From: Phycisphaerales bacterium Planc_01
Lineage (GTDB): Bacteria; Planctomycetota; Phycisphaerae; Sedimentisphaerales; Anaerobacaceae
Assembly (NCBI GenBank): GCA_001603075.1
Contig: LVBB01000047.1
Location: 1 to 64,000, forward strand
Length of the DNA stretch: 64,000 nt
Direction of reading: 5' to 3'
In this document: piece by piece, positions 39,886 to 50,003 of the stretch
Layout: each line of letters starts with the position of its first letter
How positions within the stretch are numbered: position 1 is the first letter of the stretch
The notes under the pieces: generated by a model
Database searches by the model: none
The model's input: the letters and a program-made list of their open reading frames with translations, nothing else
Told to the model about the DNA's origin: nothing
Program-made: the position numbers and the translations under genes

Positions 39886-40395
39886 CAGCCAGATTCCTCC
39901 ACTGCGCCTTGGCAACTCGCCAAGACTCCGGTCGGAATGACAAACGGGGTTCTTTGCGCAACGCACCGCCCCCTTCTCGTCACCCCCAGCCGAGTGCTGC
40001 ATCCCCGCTTGTCATCCCGAGTGGAGCCCTGGCTCCATTTGTCATCCCGAGTGGAGCGTCCCGCTCCCCCCTTTGTCATCCCGAGCGCAGTGTCCCGCTC
40101 CCCTTTGTCATCCCGAGCGGAGTGTCCCGCCCCCCCCTTGTCATCCCGAGCGGAGCGAAGCGGAGTCGAGGAGCCTGTCCCGAGCCTGCCGAGGGAATCT
40201 GGCCATAGGCTGTGCCTGGTCCGGATTCGCGGCCAGATTCCTCCACTCCGCCTTGGCGAATCGCCAAGGCTCCGGTCGGAATGACAAAACCCTGGTCCAT
40301 GTATGGCTCCGGGATGTCCCTGTTTGCCCCCCCTTTGTCATCCCGAGCGGAGCGAAGCGGAGTCGAGGGATCTGGCTACCGATTTGCCATGTCTT
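39886..40395. repeat. Cluster of TTGTCA-type elements including a tandem array of left-end units
   Basis: Repeated ttgtcatcccgagYgSagYgtcccgctcccc units from ~40009 to 40140, flanked by longer copies. Confidence 0.85.
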
Positions 40396-40450
40396 TGCCT
40401 TGCTGGTTAGCGCTATCGACAAGCCCATCCCAGCGCCGTACACCAAGGCT

Positions 40451-40744
40451 TCAATACCAGCCGTCGCTCAGATCCCGCCACTCGGGGTTCTCGCGCAGGA
40501 TCAGGGCGATCTTCTTCTCGCGGCGCCAGCGTTTGATCTGCTTCTCCCGCAGGATCGCGGCGTGCACATCAGAGAAGACTTCGAAGTAGACCAGCGTCCC
40601 GATATGGTACCGCCGGGTGAAGCCCTCGACCTCGCCCGCCCTGTGTTGGGCGATGCGCCGGCGGATGCTGTTGGTCACGCCCACATACAGCGTCCGCGAC
40701 TGGTTCGACACAATGTAGACGTAATACACCTTCTCTGCCCGCAT
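40451..40744 (-). CDS. GIY-YIG nuclease-domain protein
   Basis: YYVYIVSNQSRTLYVGVTNSIRRRIAQHR. Confidence 0.9.
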   Translation of the reverse strand: MRAEKVYYVYIVSNQSRTLYVGVTNSIRRRIAQHRAGEVEGFTRRYHIGTLVYFEVFSDVHAAILREKQIKRWRREKKIALILRENPEWRDLSDGWY

Positions 40745-40893
40745 CGCTGTATCATTGCACCTGTGCCAATTCGATGCCAGATTTCCGTTCGACTTCGCTC
40801 AGGACAGACTCTCCATTCCGCTTCGCTCCAGTCGGAATGACAAAGTCATGGTGCGGCCCATTCGCGTTGAAATGACGGTTGAGGGGGCAAATG

Positions 40894-42636
40894 TCACTGT
40901 CGTTGGAAGCGGTAGCTGGAGCGGCGGTTGGGGGCACTGTCGCCGTGGCGGGCGAATTCGAGGATGTCGTCGAGGGCTTGGATATTGTCGGCCCAGTGGA
41001 AGTCGAACGCGACGCCGCCGGGTGACAGGCCGAGGGTCGCGCGCCCGATGGCGATCTCCATCCGGCTGCCGCTGTGGCGGTAGTCCGCGTTGGCGGCCTT
41101 CTGCCATGCGCCGTCGGCGAAACGGTGCACGCTGGTGGTGCGCTCGCTGCCGGGTTCGAGGTTGACGAGATAGTCGTAGCCATGCCAGCCAGTGGCGGCG
41201 CTTTGATCGGCGTCGATGAACAGCAGCATCCAGTGGTCGTCGGTGTGCGGGGTCAGCGGCCCGGCCGTCTCGGCGTAGAAGCAGACATCCTCGTCGTCGA
41301 CGGCGACCTTCAATGTCACGAAGTCGTTGCGGCCGGTCGCGTTGACGTAGCGGCCTGCCTGGCCCCAGCCGGCCTCGTCGCGATGCTCGACGTCACCGGC
41401 CGTGTCGCGATACTCCGGCTGCACGTCGTCCCAGTCGTTGAAGCGCCCGTCGATGGCGATGGCATAATCCCGCTCGGCCACCGGCGGCTTGCGAACGCCC
41501 TTGTACCGGCGGATGTACGAGACCATCTGGTAGTAGTAATTGTCGGTATGCCCGCCCCTCATCGGCTCGATGTCGCGGTTGTATTCCTGGTTGTAGGCAT
41601 CGACGAAAAACGACTCGCCCGGCTTGAGCTTGCGGCCCAGCAGCATCTGCCCGCCTTCGGGGGCGAGAAAGCGCTGCGCGACCCACTCGTTCCAGCCGGT
41701 GATGAAGACGAACTCGGGATCGATCTTCAGCGCCCGTTGCCATTGCTCGTCGAAGTACAGGCCGAGGTGTTCGAGGCCGGTTCGCCCGTACTCATCGATC
41801 GGCGGCTGCACACCGTTGCGGTGGCTGCGGCCGATGTTCGTCGTCGGGTGCTGTGCGACGCTGACCGCCAGCTCCTCGGGCTTGTCGGGCGATTCATGCC
41901 AGCCGAAACGCATCTCGCTGTGGTCGAGCCATTGCCAGGTGTCTTGCCCGTGCGTCCAGGCCCAGCAGTCGCGATGGCTGAAGAACGCCGCAAGCTCGGC
42001 AGGCAGCGCGTCCGTCGCGCCGCCTAAGATCAGCGGTTTGCCCTTCCAGCAGAACCACAGCTCGCGATAGAGGCCCTTGGCATAGAAGTCGCGATAGAGC
42101 GTCTCGATGGTCCTGGTCGCCGACGAGTGCGTCAGGAAGCAGATCTGCGGCGTCGGGCGGCCTTCGGCTCGCAACTGCCGATAGATGTCGCACAGCTTCA
42201 GATACACAGCGGAATACGTCACGGCGTTGGTGACATCGAAGATCAGCACGTCGATCTGCGCGTCGGCCAGCATCGAGGCGTGCTTGCGGATCACGTACTC
42301 GCTGTCGGAAAGATAATAGCCCAGCTCCGACTGGCCCCAGTGGTGAAACGCGCCGACCGGTCCCCACGCCGGATCGTGCGGGTCGGCCTCGAGCAGCTCG
42401 GTGATATCGAACGGACCGCCCGTGCCGTGCTGGCCCAGCCAGAGGAAATAGAACAGTCCCACCGTGCGATTGGCCCGCACCGGCCCGCACTCGTCGTGGC
42501 CCGGCAACTCGCGCCCCAGCGCATCGGTCGCCACCCACGTATCGCTCATCAAATCCCGCGTCGCCGAAGCACCGCCCGCCACAGGCGCCGTCAGCGCAAC
42601 TGCGACAAGCAAACCCGTCACAACACCCAACTTCAT
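40894..42636 (-). CDS. GH71/GH99-like glycoside hydrolase with C-terminal CBM9-like domain
   Basis: NRTVGLFYFLWLGQHG..., FVFITGWNEWVAQRFL, AIDGRFNDWDDVQPEYRDTAGD. Confidence 0.65.
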   Translation of the reverse strand: MKLGVVTGLLVAVALTAPVAGGASATRDLMSDTWVATDALGRELPGHDECGPVRANRTVGLFYFLWLGQHGTGGPFDITELLEADPHDPAWGPVGAFHHWGQSELGYYLSDSEYVIRKHASMLADAQIDVLIFDVTNAVTYSAVYLKLCDIYRQLRAEGRPTPQICFLTHSSATRTIETLYRDFYAKGLYRELWFCWKGKPLILGGATDALPAELAAFFSHRDCWAWTHGQDTWQWLDHSEMRFGWHESPDKPEELAVSVAQHPTTNIGRSHRNGVQPPIDEYGRTGLEHLGLYFDEQWQRALKIDPEFVFITGWNEWVAQRFLAPEGGQMLLGRKLKPGESFFVDAYNQEYNRDIEPMRGGHTDNYYYQMVSYIRRYKGVRKPPVAERDYAIAIDGRFNDWDDVQPEYRDTAGDVEHRDEAGWGQAGRYVNATGRNDFVTLKVAVDDEDVCFYAETAGPLTPHTDDHWMLLFIDADQSAATGWHGYDYLVNLEPGSERTTSVHRFADGAWQKAANADYRHSGSRMEIAIGRATLGLSPGGVAFDFHWADNIQALDDILEFARHGDSAPNRRSSYRFQRQ

Positions 42637-42836
42637 AGCGGTCGCTCGGCTTGCGTCTTGCCTTCTCCTTCGGCTCGTCGCAGGGCGGCTTCAAACCGCT
42701 GCCGGACCGCTGCGCGATCGAAGTAGGCGATCGTCTGTTCTGATGTCAGCGCCTCGGTCTCTCTGGCCACGGCTTCTTTCCATTTGCGCGACTCGGCCAC
42801 CGCGTCAAACCTCTTGGTCCGCGCTTCCATAGACAA
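42633..42836 (-). CDS. Putative antitoxin
   Basis: Overlaps the 3' end of the PIN gene; small charged protein. Confidence 0.55.
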   Translation of the reverse strand: MSMEARTKRFDAVAESRKWKEAVARETEALTSEQTIAYFDRAAVRQRFEAALRRAEGEGKTQAERPL

Positions 42837-43281
42837 TCTCCAGCGGGCTGATAATCCGAATGGTGGGATAGCCTCGTTCCAGATTTACGCGATTGAATCC
42901 TGCCTCGCGCCGGTAGTTCGCGAGGTGGCGAAAGTTCCAGGTCACCAGCACGCCGATCCCCTGGGTTGTGGCAATCGCCACGTGTCGGGCGTCATCGACA
43001 TATCGAGGGGGGACCACCTCGGCAGCCAGATAGGCTTGGGCAAGCTCCTCGGCGCGCGGCGTCAGTTCAAGCAAAGCGCCGTCGTCGGGAAACGTCCGGG
43101 CAAACAGCATAACGATATCCGGTGGGGCCTGAGCAGCCTCTTCCTGGGTAACTACCGATGCAACGAATCGGCACTCTCCGGCTTCGGCCATGCGCCAGAG
43201 CCGGCGGGTTGCCTCCTGAAACTCGGAGTCGAAATAGCCGCCCAGGACGGAATTATCGAGATAGAAGGTCAAGACCGCCAT
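42805..43281 (-). CDS. PIN-domain toxin (VapC-like)
   Basis: FYLDNSVLGGYFD, DDARHVAIATTQGIGVLVTWNFRHLAN. Confidence 0.8.
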   Translation of the reverse strand: MAVLTFYLDNSVLGGYFDSEFQEATRRLWRMAEAGECRFVASVVTQEEAAQAPPDIVMLFARTFPDDGALLELTPRAEELAQAYLAAEVVPPRYVDDARHVAIATTQGIGVLVTWNFRHLANYRREAGFNRVNLERGYPTIRIISPLEIVYGSADQEV

Positions 43282-43408
43282 GCGCTCAACAATTGGCAGT
43301 TGCGCCAAATAACATCTTCCAACAGATGATACATCGTCAGTACGAGGATTCATTATATGAGCAGGGAGAGTGCGAAACAAGGTCGAAAGACAGCATCGGC
43401 CGTTAATG

Positions 43409-43435
43409 GTAGGGCCGAGGCATGCCTCGCCCTTA
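43409..43435. repeat. Short palindrome gtagggccgaggcatgcctcgccctta
   Basis: Self-complementary. Confidence 0.8.
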
Positions 43436-44518
43436 GCGCTTCAGCGGGCCGCCGTGGGTCAGGGTCAGGAAGGGGGCCGAGTGGTTCGCGGTCATCGGGC
43501 GGGATGCGTCGATCAGGGCCTGGGCGTTTTCGTCGGGCCAGCGGTCGGCGAGCAGTTCGAAGTAGCTATAGTAGTTCATTCCGAGAAGCTCTTCGGCCGG
43601 GCCGTCCCAGTAGGGGAACGTCTCGGGCCGGCGGCACCATGCCGCCAGCCGGGTGAAGGCCATTTGCAGCGACCGGCCGTTGGGCGCGACGTAGTCGAAC
43701 AGGTCCACACCGTTGACCCGCAGGACCTCGGCGGCGATGGTCTGCGGCATCAGCGTGAAATGCGAGTACCACAGTCCGCGTTGCCCGCCGCTGCGACGGA
43801 CCTCGTGGGGCAGGTGCCCGTCTTCGGCGATCTGGTCGCGGATGAATTCCTTCCATCGCTCCACGCAACGCTCCAATAGCGCTTCGTCCTGCAGGTACGC
43901 CGCGACCGAGACGCTCAGGACCAGTCCCCAGTTGCCCCAGTTGTTGGCCCGGTCCATCGTGTTCAGCGGCAGCGCCTTGTCGCGCAGAAAGGCGCGGAAG
44001 ACGCGCTCGTCTTCGTTGCTCCAGACGTCCGAGCCGCGCAGCAGATCGGCCGCGAAGATCATCGCGGGGAAATGGTAGCTGAACGAAAGGGTCGAGTCGT
44101 CCTTGTCGCTGGTGTCCTCCAGTTGCGTGCTCCAGGCGCGGACGATCTCGGCCGCGGCCCGCGCATGCTCCGGCCCGCCGCCCAGGCGAAAGTACAGCGC
44201 GAAGGCATAGGCCGTGTTGGCGTCCTGCATCAGGCCTTCCTTCGCCCGGCGGTGGCCTTCGGCGTCCACATAGAACCCCGGCACATACCACCGGCTCGGA
44301 ACGCGGGCCCGATGTCCCTCGTGCTCCTGCACGTATTGGTCCAGGTGTTGCCAGGCCGAGTACGTCGGCTCGACCCGCGCGGCGATCCGCTGGCGAATCG
44401 CGCCGATCCGCTGCTCGCTAAGAAATACGCGCCCGCCCGCCGGCCTCACGGCCGCCGCCAATACGCCGGCGACAACCAACAGCCGGCCCGCTCGGAAAAC
44501 CACGCCATCAATTCTCAT
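43433..44518 (-). CDS. Alginate lyase family protein
   Basis: DANTAYAFALYFRLGGGPEHARAAAEIVRAWS, NNWGNWGLVLSVSVAAYLQD. Confidence 0.75.
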   Translation of the reverse strand: MRIDGVVFRAGRLLVVAGVLAAAVRPAGGRVFLSEQRIGAIRQRIAARVEPTYSAWQHLDQYVQEHEGHRARVPSRWYVPGFYVDAEGHRRAKEGLMQDANTAYAFALYFRLGGGPEHARAAAEIVRAWSTQLEDTSDKDDSTLSFSYHFPAMIFAADLLRGSDVWSNEDERVFRAFLRDKALPLNTMDRANNWGNWGLVLSVSVAAYLQDEALLERCVERWKEFIRDQIAEDGHLPHEVRRSGGQRGLWYSHFTLMPQTIAAEVLRVNGVDLFDYVAPNGRSLQMAFTRLAAWCRRPETFPYWDGPAEELLGMNYYSYFELLADRWPDENAQALIDASRPMTANHSAPFLTLTHGGPLKR

Positions 44519-44602
44519 GCCGCCATTCTAACGACCCAACCTGCCCCGGCAAACCCCCGAATCGACACCCGCCGCAACGCCCTGCGCCATTCGTCGTCTT
44601 GG

Positions 44603-44782
44603 GTGAGGGCGAGGCATGCCTCGCCCCTACGGCTTATCGATCGGGCGCATTTCGCTGTGGCATTTGTCATCCCGAGCGCAGTCGAGGAGCCTGTCCCGAG
44701 CCTGCCGAGGGAATCTGGCCATCGGCGGGATGTGCGCCTTGTTCGCAGCCAGATTCCTCGACTGCGCTCGGAATGACAACGT
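44603..44782. repeat. Short palindrome plus TTGTCA...TGACAA element
   Basis: gtgagggcgaggcatgcctcgcccctac at 44603; ttgtcatcccgagcgcagtcgagg...cctcgactgcgctcggaatgacaa at 44663. Confidence 0.85.
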
Positions 44783-45057
44783 GTGACGTGAGCCTCGCCC
44801 TTGCGGCAGGTGCGAAACGGGTGCGGGGAATGTCCCGTGCGGCAGTGGGAATAGTCAAAAACGTGCAACACCTTTTTGCGCGCTGGTCGTGACATTGAAG
44901 AAATTTTACCTCCTTCTGCGGCAAGGACTTGGGGCGGTTTTGGATCGGGGAGGCGTGCTTTTTTTGATCAAAAACGTGCAACACCCTCCAAGGGTAGAGG
45001 CGGGCATTTGTTGGTGCCCGCGAGTTTTGAGGTCCGACAGTTAAGGACGAGACCGAG

Positions 45058-46596
45058 ATGGGATTTGAGTTGGATGGCTTCGGTGACGTGCGGCTCGACG
45101 CGGACTACCTCGACTGGCTCGTCGAAGTGCGCGCCGCCGAGATCGGCCGGCACTTCGCTCGGCTGTGGGACTACTACGCCAACCCGACGGTGGACGTCGC
45201 CGGCAGCGGCGCGGTCAGTCGCAAGGTACACGAGTCGGGCCGGCCTTACGTGCAGGCGCAGGAGTACGGCCTGCCGTCGCGCATCACGGGTCTGATGCAC
45301 TCGCCGACGGCCGGCGCGTTCGACTCGCGCATCGCCCGTGACATCCAACGCAAGGAAGTGGTGATCGAAAACGACATCGCCTGGCGCGTGAATGCGGCAG
45401 CCGATTTTCTGTTCGGCAAGCCGATTCGTATTGTGTCCAAAGCCCCGGACAGCCGAAGACGACGCGAAATGGAAGAGATTCTAAAGGTGGTCTTTGCGGC
45501 GAACGGCGGCCTTGGCTTTTTCCAGGACATGGCAGTGCTCGGAAGCGTCTACGGGTTCGTCGATTGCCTCGTGCGGCCCGCCCTCCTTTCCTCCGAATGC
45601 ACCGCTGCTCCTCTGGCACATCCTCTGTCCTCGCTTTCCTCCGCGCTGCAATGGGCCGGAGCGATCGACCTGGAGCTGATCGAGGCGCCGAGAGCACTGC
45701 CGGTTCTGGATGAAGACGACTATCGCGTCATCACGTGCTACATCCAGCACTTCTATCAGAAGCGAAACAGCGTGACGCGCAAGGACTCGTTCCTGTCGCG
45801 CATTCTCGCGGGCGCCGGCCAGCGGAGCGACAGCCGGCAAGTCGTGGAAGTCACCGAGATTCTCTCGGCCACGCACTGGCAGCGCTACGAGGACAAGGAA
45901 CTGGTAGCCGAGGGCGATCTGCCGTGGGGCTTTCTGCCGGTGGTGCACGTGCAGAACGTCGCGCAGCCATACTACTACGAGGGCGTCAGTGACGTCGAGC
46001 CTCTGATCCCGCTGCAGGACGAATTGAACACGCGGCTGAGCGATCGGGCGAGCCGGATCACGTTCCAATCGTTCAAGATGTACCTCGGCAAGGGGATCGA
46101 GGGCTTTGAGGACAAACCGATCTCGCCCGGGCGGATGTGGTGCACCGACAACCCCGAGGCGTCGATCCAGGAATTCGGCGGCGACGCGGCGACGCCCGGC
46201 GAGCAACTGCACATCGCCGAGATCCGCGAAGCGATGGACAAGACCAGCGGCGTGACACCGCTCGTGGCCGGCGTGCTGCGGGGCAAGCTCGGCAACCTGA
46301 CCAGCGCCGTGGCCCTGCGGCTGACGTTCATGGGCATGCTCAGCCGCAACGAACGCAAACGCCATACCTACAGCGAGGGCATCCGGCGGATCGGACGCAT
46401 GGTGCTGAGCATGCTCGACACCGCCGGCCTCTACAGAAGCGACGAAGCCGAGCGCGACCTCGACATCGTCTTCGACAACCCGCTGCCGGAGAACCTGCTC
46501 GAAAAGCTCCAGGAAGCGCAGATCAAGCGTGAGCTGGGCGTGCCGCCCGAGCAGGTGCTCCGCGAACTGGGCTACGAAGGCGTCGAGACCGCCTGA
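45058..46596 (+). CDS. Phage portal protein
   Basis: LIPLQDELNTRLSDRASRITFQSFKMYLGKG...REAMDKTSGVTPLVAGVLRGKLGNLTSAVALRLTFMGML. Confidence 0.8.
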   Translation: MGFELDGFGDVRLDADYLDWLVEVRAAEIGRHFARLWDYYANPTVDVAGSGAVSRKVHESGRPYVQAQEYGLPSRITGLMHSPTAGAFDSRIARDIQRKEVVIENDIAWRVNAAADFLFGKPIRIVSKAPDSRRRREMEEILKVVFAANGGLGFFQDMAVLGSVYGFVDCLVRPALLSSECTAAPLAHPLSSLSSALQWAGAIDLELIEAPRALPVLDEDDYRVITCYIQHFYQKRNSVTRKDSFLSRILAGAGQRSDSRQVVEVTEILSATHWQRYEDKELVAEGDLPWGFLPVVHVQNVAQPYYYEGVSDVEPLIPLQDELNTRLSDRASRITFQSFKMYLGKGIEGFEDKPISPGRMWCTDNPEASIQEFGGDAATPGEQLHIAEIREAMDKTSGVTPLVAGVLRGKLGNLTSAVALRLTFMGMLSRNERKRHTYSEGIRRIGRMVLSMLDTAGLYRSDEAERDLDIVFDNPLPENLLEKLQEAQIKRELGVPPEQVLRELGYEGVETA

Positions 46597-46643
46597 CAAA
46601 AGAGAAACCGTCACAGAAGTGACAGATGAGATTGGGAGGCCCC

Positions 46644-47180
46644 ATGGAGTCAAGTCAGATCGATGAACGCAGCTCACGAACCGAGCAGGAACACGAGTAC
46701 GACGAGCGCGAGAGCGACGTTGCGAGACTGGTCCCGGTGACCGAATCGATTCGCTACCGCCGAAGGGCGCAGAGCGCCGAGAAGAGCGCGCAGGAGATGG
46801 CCGAGAAGCTGACGACGGCCTGCGAGCAGCTCGCGCAGATGACCGACGACCTTGAAGCGCTGCGGCTCGACCGCACGCTGACGGACAAGCTGCTGGCGGC
46901 CGGTGTGACCGATCTGGAATCGGCCATGCTGCTCGCCAAGAGCCGGATGGAGGGCCCTGACGCCCCCGACATCGAGGCGCTGGTCGCGAGTCTCAAGGCC
47001 GAGAAGCGTCACCTGTTCGGCCGAGTGTCCGAGTCCGTGACAAGCCGCAAGACCAGCGGCGTCCGCGACCGGGCTGCACCCGGCCGGGCGGCCCTCGAAC
47101 AGGCGGCGGCCAAGGCGGCCCGCACGCAAAAGCAGACCGACCTTCAGGAGTACCTCCGACTGCGAAGGAACGCGCTATAA
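46644..47180 (+). CDS. Phage scaffold-like coiled-coil protein
   Basis: Position between portal and capsid genes; charged coiled-coil composition. Confidence 0.55.
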   Translation: MESSQIDERSSRTEQEHEYDERESDVARLVPVTESIRYRRRAQSAEKSAQEMAEKLTTACEQLAQMTDDLEALRLDRTLTDKLLAAGVTDLESAMLLAKSRMEGPDAPDIEALVASLKAEKRHLFGRVSESVTSRKTSGVRDRAAPGRAALEQAAAKAARTQKQTDLQEYLRLRRNAL

Positions 47181-47210
47181 CCATACGACTTTCCGGCAAT
47201 ACTGCCCCGC

Positions 47211-47400
47211 TTGTCATCCCGAGCGAAAGGCTTCCTCTGTTTGTCATCCTGAGCGGAGCGCAGCGAAGTCGAAGGATCTGGCTATAGATCGAGGTGCTGC
47301 CTTATTCGCAGCCAGATTCCTCGACTTCGCTCGGAATGACAAAGGACAAGGGGGCCGCTCGGAATGACAAAGGACAAGGCCGGTCGGAATGCCAAGGGGG
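47211..47400. repeat. TTGTCA...TGACAA element(s) between scaffold and capsid genes
   Basis: ttgtcatcctgagcggagcgcagcgaagtcgaagg...cctcgacttcgctcggaatgacaaagg. Confidence 0.85.
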
Positions 47401-47474
47401 GATACCGGGAATGACAGAAGCCGGATGATTGCACTCAAGAACAACTGAAACCTCTTTGTACAGGAGAAGCACGT

Positions 47475-48629
47475 ATGCCGTTTACCGGAAAAGCTACTTA
47501 TTCGGCCGGGGCGACTCTGCCCGAACTGGCCGAGGACGTCGCCGACATGATCGCGATCGTGACGCCGTACGAGACGCCGCTGCTCAACGCACTGGGCGAT
47601 CCGCTGCGCGAGGCGATGAGCACGCACCACGAATGGCTCGAAGACGAGCTGCTGCCCAACAAGGACGCCATTGACGACGCGACTTGGACGAATCCGAGCT
47701 CCGACACGCAGTTCAACGTCGCGCACGGCGCCCGGTTCCGCAGGGGCGATCAGATCCAGGTCGAGGGCAGCGAGGAACTGATGCTCGTGGGGACGGTTGA
47801 GGGCAACACGCTGACCGTTCAACGCGGCTATGGCGGCACCACGCCCGCGGCCCTGGCCGATGGGCAGACGCTCAACATCATCGGCAACGCCTCGCTCGAA
47901 GGCGCCGACAGGCCCAACGCGCGGTTCACGCATCGCATCCGCTCGGGCAACTATACGCAGATCTTCACGGCGGCCGTCGAGGTCAGCGGATCGGACATGG
48001 CCGCCCGGCAACTCGGCCTGGCCGACGAGATGGACTACCAGAAGCAACTGCGGCTACGCGAGATGGTCCGCGACCTGGAGGGCACGGTCATCAACGGCGC
48101 CAAGCCGGTCATCGATCCGCAGGGCAGCGGCACGGTGCGACGGACGATGAAGGGCATCATCCAGCACCTGGCCTCCAACGTCTTCCACACCAGCGATGAA
48201 GGCTTCCCGACGGGCAACGACCTCGACGAGGCCAAGGTCAACTACGTGCTGCGGAAGATCTGGGAGAACAGCAGCGGCAACGTGGACCTGATCGTGGTCG
48301 GCGGATTCCAGAAGCGCAAGATCAACGCCTTCTGCTCCGACAGCCGCAGCTACGGCCCGAGCGACAAGACGTTCACCGACCTGGTCGGTGTCTACGAGAG
48401 CGATTTCGGCACTTGCCACGTGATCACCACGCGATGGGTGCCGCAGGACGCGGCGCTGTTCCTCGATTCGTCGCGGATCAGCGTGCTGCCTCTGACCGGC
48501 CGCAGCTTCCACTTCAAGCCGCTGGCCAGCGGAGGCGACTACGAGTGCGGCGAACTGATCGGCGAGTACACGCTCGAACTGAGGAACGAAGCCGCCCATG
48601 GGCTGATTCGCAACCTGAGCACGAGCTGA
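47475..48629 (+). CDS. Phage major capsid protein (DUF5309/SU10-like)
   Basis: LAEDVADMIAIVTPYETPLLNALGDPL...GRSFHFKPLASGGDYECGELIGEYTLELRNEAAHGLIRNLS. Confidence 0.75.
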   Translation: MPFTGKATYSAGATLPELAEDVADMIAIVTPYETPLLNALGDPLREAMSTHHEWLEDELLPNKDAIDDATWTNPSSDTQFNVAHGARFRRGDQIQVEGSEELMLVGTVEGNTLTVQRGYGGTTPAALADGQTLNIIGNASLEGADRPNARFTHRIRSGNYTQIFTAAVEVSGSDMAARQLGLADEMDYQKQLRLREMVRDLEGTVINGAKPVIDPQGSGTVRRTMKGIIQHLASNVFHTSDEGFPTGNDLDEAKVNYVLRKIWENSSGNVDLIVVGGFQKRKINAFCSDSRSYGPSDKTFTDLVGVYESDFGTCHVITTRWVPQDAALFLDSSRISVLPLTGRSFHFKPLASGGDYECGELIGEYTLELRNEAAHGLIRNLSTS

Positions 48630-48652
48630 CGCCTGCTGCATTCATGACCCTG

Positions 48653-48864
48653 GTAGGGGCGAGGCATGCCTCGCCCCTCCAATCCTGTGCATGAGGTGAC
48701 GTGCTATGAACTTAGAAAAGCCTGAACCACGACTTTGTCATTCCGAGCGGAGCATGCCAGGGCGCTGTCATTTCGACCGGAGCGAAGCGGAGCGGAGAAA
48801 TCTGGCTGCGATTTGACACATGGCTGGTCTCTGGCCAGACCCCTCGACTTCGCTCGGGGTGACA
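48653..48864. repeat. Short palindrome plus TTGTCA-type element between capsid and next gene
   Basis: gtaggggcgaggcatgcctcgcccctcc and ttgtcattccgagcgg...cgctcggggtgacaa. Confidence 0.85.
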
Positions 48865-48958
48865 ATCGAAGCAGGCTCGCAGGTGACAATGGGGGCCGGC
48901 TTGCGGTGGCAAAGGAAGAGACCGTGTGTGGCGTGAATGTGAGTGTGGAGACCTGACG

Positions 48959-49615
48959 ATGGTTCGATTCTCAAGCGATGTGGACATTCTGAAGTACGAG
49001 CCGATCCTGTTCGGCGAGCTGCATCTGCCCTGGCAGGTGATGGCGGCCGGCACCGGGGCCGAGCTGGACGGGACGACGCTGACCGACGGCGCCGCCGACT
49101 TTGTCAACAGTCGGACCGAGGCAGGGGACGTGGTCTATCTGAAATCGGCCGACGGCGCGCTGGACGGCGCCTATGAGATCGTCTCGGTCGATTCGGCGAC
49201 GGAGCTGACGGTGTCGGTCCTGCGGGCCGACGTCGCCGACGCTCCGGTCGCGCCGCCGCAGGGCAGCAACGTTTCGTATCGTATCAGCACGTTCACGCCC
49301 CAGGCGACCGAGGCGGCCTGCGAGCTGACCGAGCACTTCGGCATCCGGCCGGGCGATCCGGGCAGCCCGATCGGCGTCGAGAACATCCTCGACACCGACG
49401 TGCTCCGACGTGCGGCGACGTTCTCGGTGATCGCACGCGTCTTCGCGATGTGGGCGGGTCACCGCGACAGCCAGAGCCTCTGGAGCAAGGGCGTGCACTA
49501 CCGCCAGCTCTTCGAGAAGGCCCGGCAGCGATGCCGCCTGTCGATCGATCTGGGCAGCGATGGCGTGCCGGACATCGTGCGCATCGGCGGCGCGATCAAA
49601 CTGGTCCGTGACTGA
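48959..49615 (+). CDS. Phage head-tail/neck-type protein
   Basis: Position; LPWQVMAAGTGAELDGTTLTDGAADFVN beta-rich. Confidence 0.45.
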   Translation: MVRFSSDVDILKYEPILFGELHLPWQVMAAGTGAELDGTTLTDGAADFVNSRTEAGDVVYLKSADGALDGAYEIVSVDSATELTVSVLRADVADAPVAPPQGSNVSYRISTFTPQATEAACELTEHFGIRPGDPGSPIGVENILDTDVLRRAATFSVIARVFAMWAGHRDSQSLWSKGVHYRQLFEKARQRCRLSIDLGSDGVPDIVRIGGAIKLVRD

Positions 49616-49627
49616 CAGAGGTGACTC

Positions 49628-49999
49628 GTGAATACCACGCTGGATGACAAAGCGCTGTTTGATGAGCGGGAGCTGACCATCGCCGTCGGTCCTGTCGAGC
49701 GGGCCTCGGTTGAGCGAGGCGTGGCCGGTCTCGACGGCCTGGCGAGCATTGACCTGGGCCGGCGCGGTCGCAAGGTTCGCCAGCGGGGCACGCTCCGCGC
49801 GACGAATCAGGCTCAGATGGACGCGCGCATCGCCGCGATCGAGGCCTTTCTCGACGGTGCGCCGCATACGCTGCGGGTCTCCGACGGGCGACGGTACGAC
49901 GACCTGCGGATGGACGCGTTCGTGCAGCGCGACCGGCGAGTCGAGGGGACCGGTGTCGTCGTCGAATACGAAATCATGTACACGCAGTTGAGGAGCTGA
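49628..49999 (+). CDS. Phage structural hypothetical
   Basis: Position in tightly packed gene cluster. Confidence 0.5.
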   Translation: MNTTLDDKALFDERELTIAVGPVERASVERGVAGLDGLASIDLGRRGRKVRQRGTLRATNQAQMDARIAAIEAFLDGAPHTLRVSDGRRYDDLRMDAFVQRDRRVEGTGVVVEYEIMYTQLRS

Positions 50000-50003
50000 G
50001 GCC

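Noticed and set aside
40009-40140. CRISPR-like regularly spaced repeats
   Set aside because: Units are contiguous half-copies of the dispersed palindromic element, without unique spacers or cas genes nearby.
39229-40284. Long plus-strand ORF antisense to the rhamnosidase-like gene
   Set aside because: Antisense high-GC open frame running into repeat translations (CHPERSEAESRG-type text); not a credible protein.
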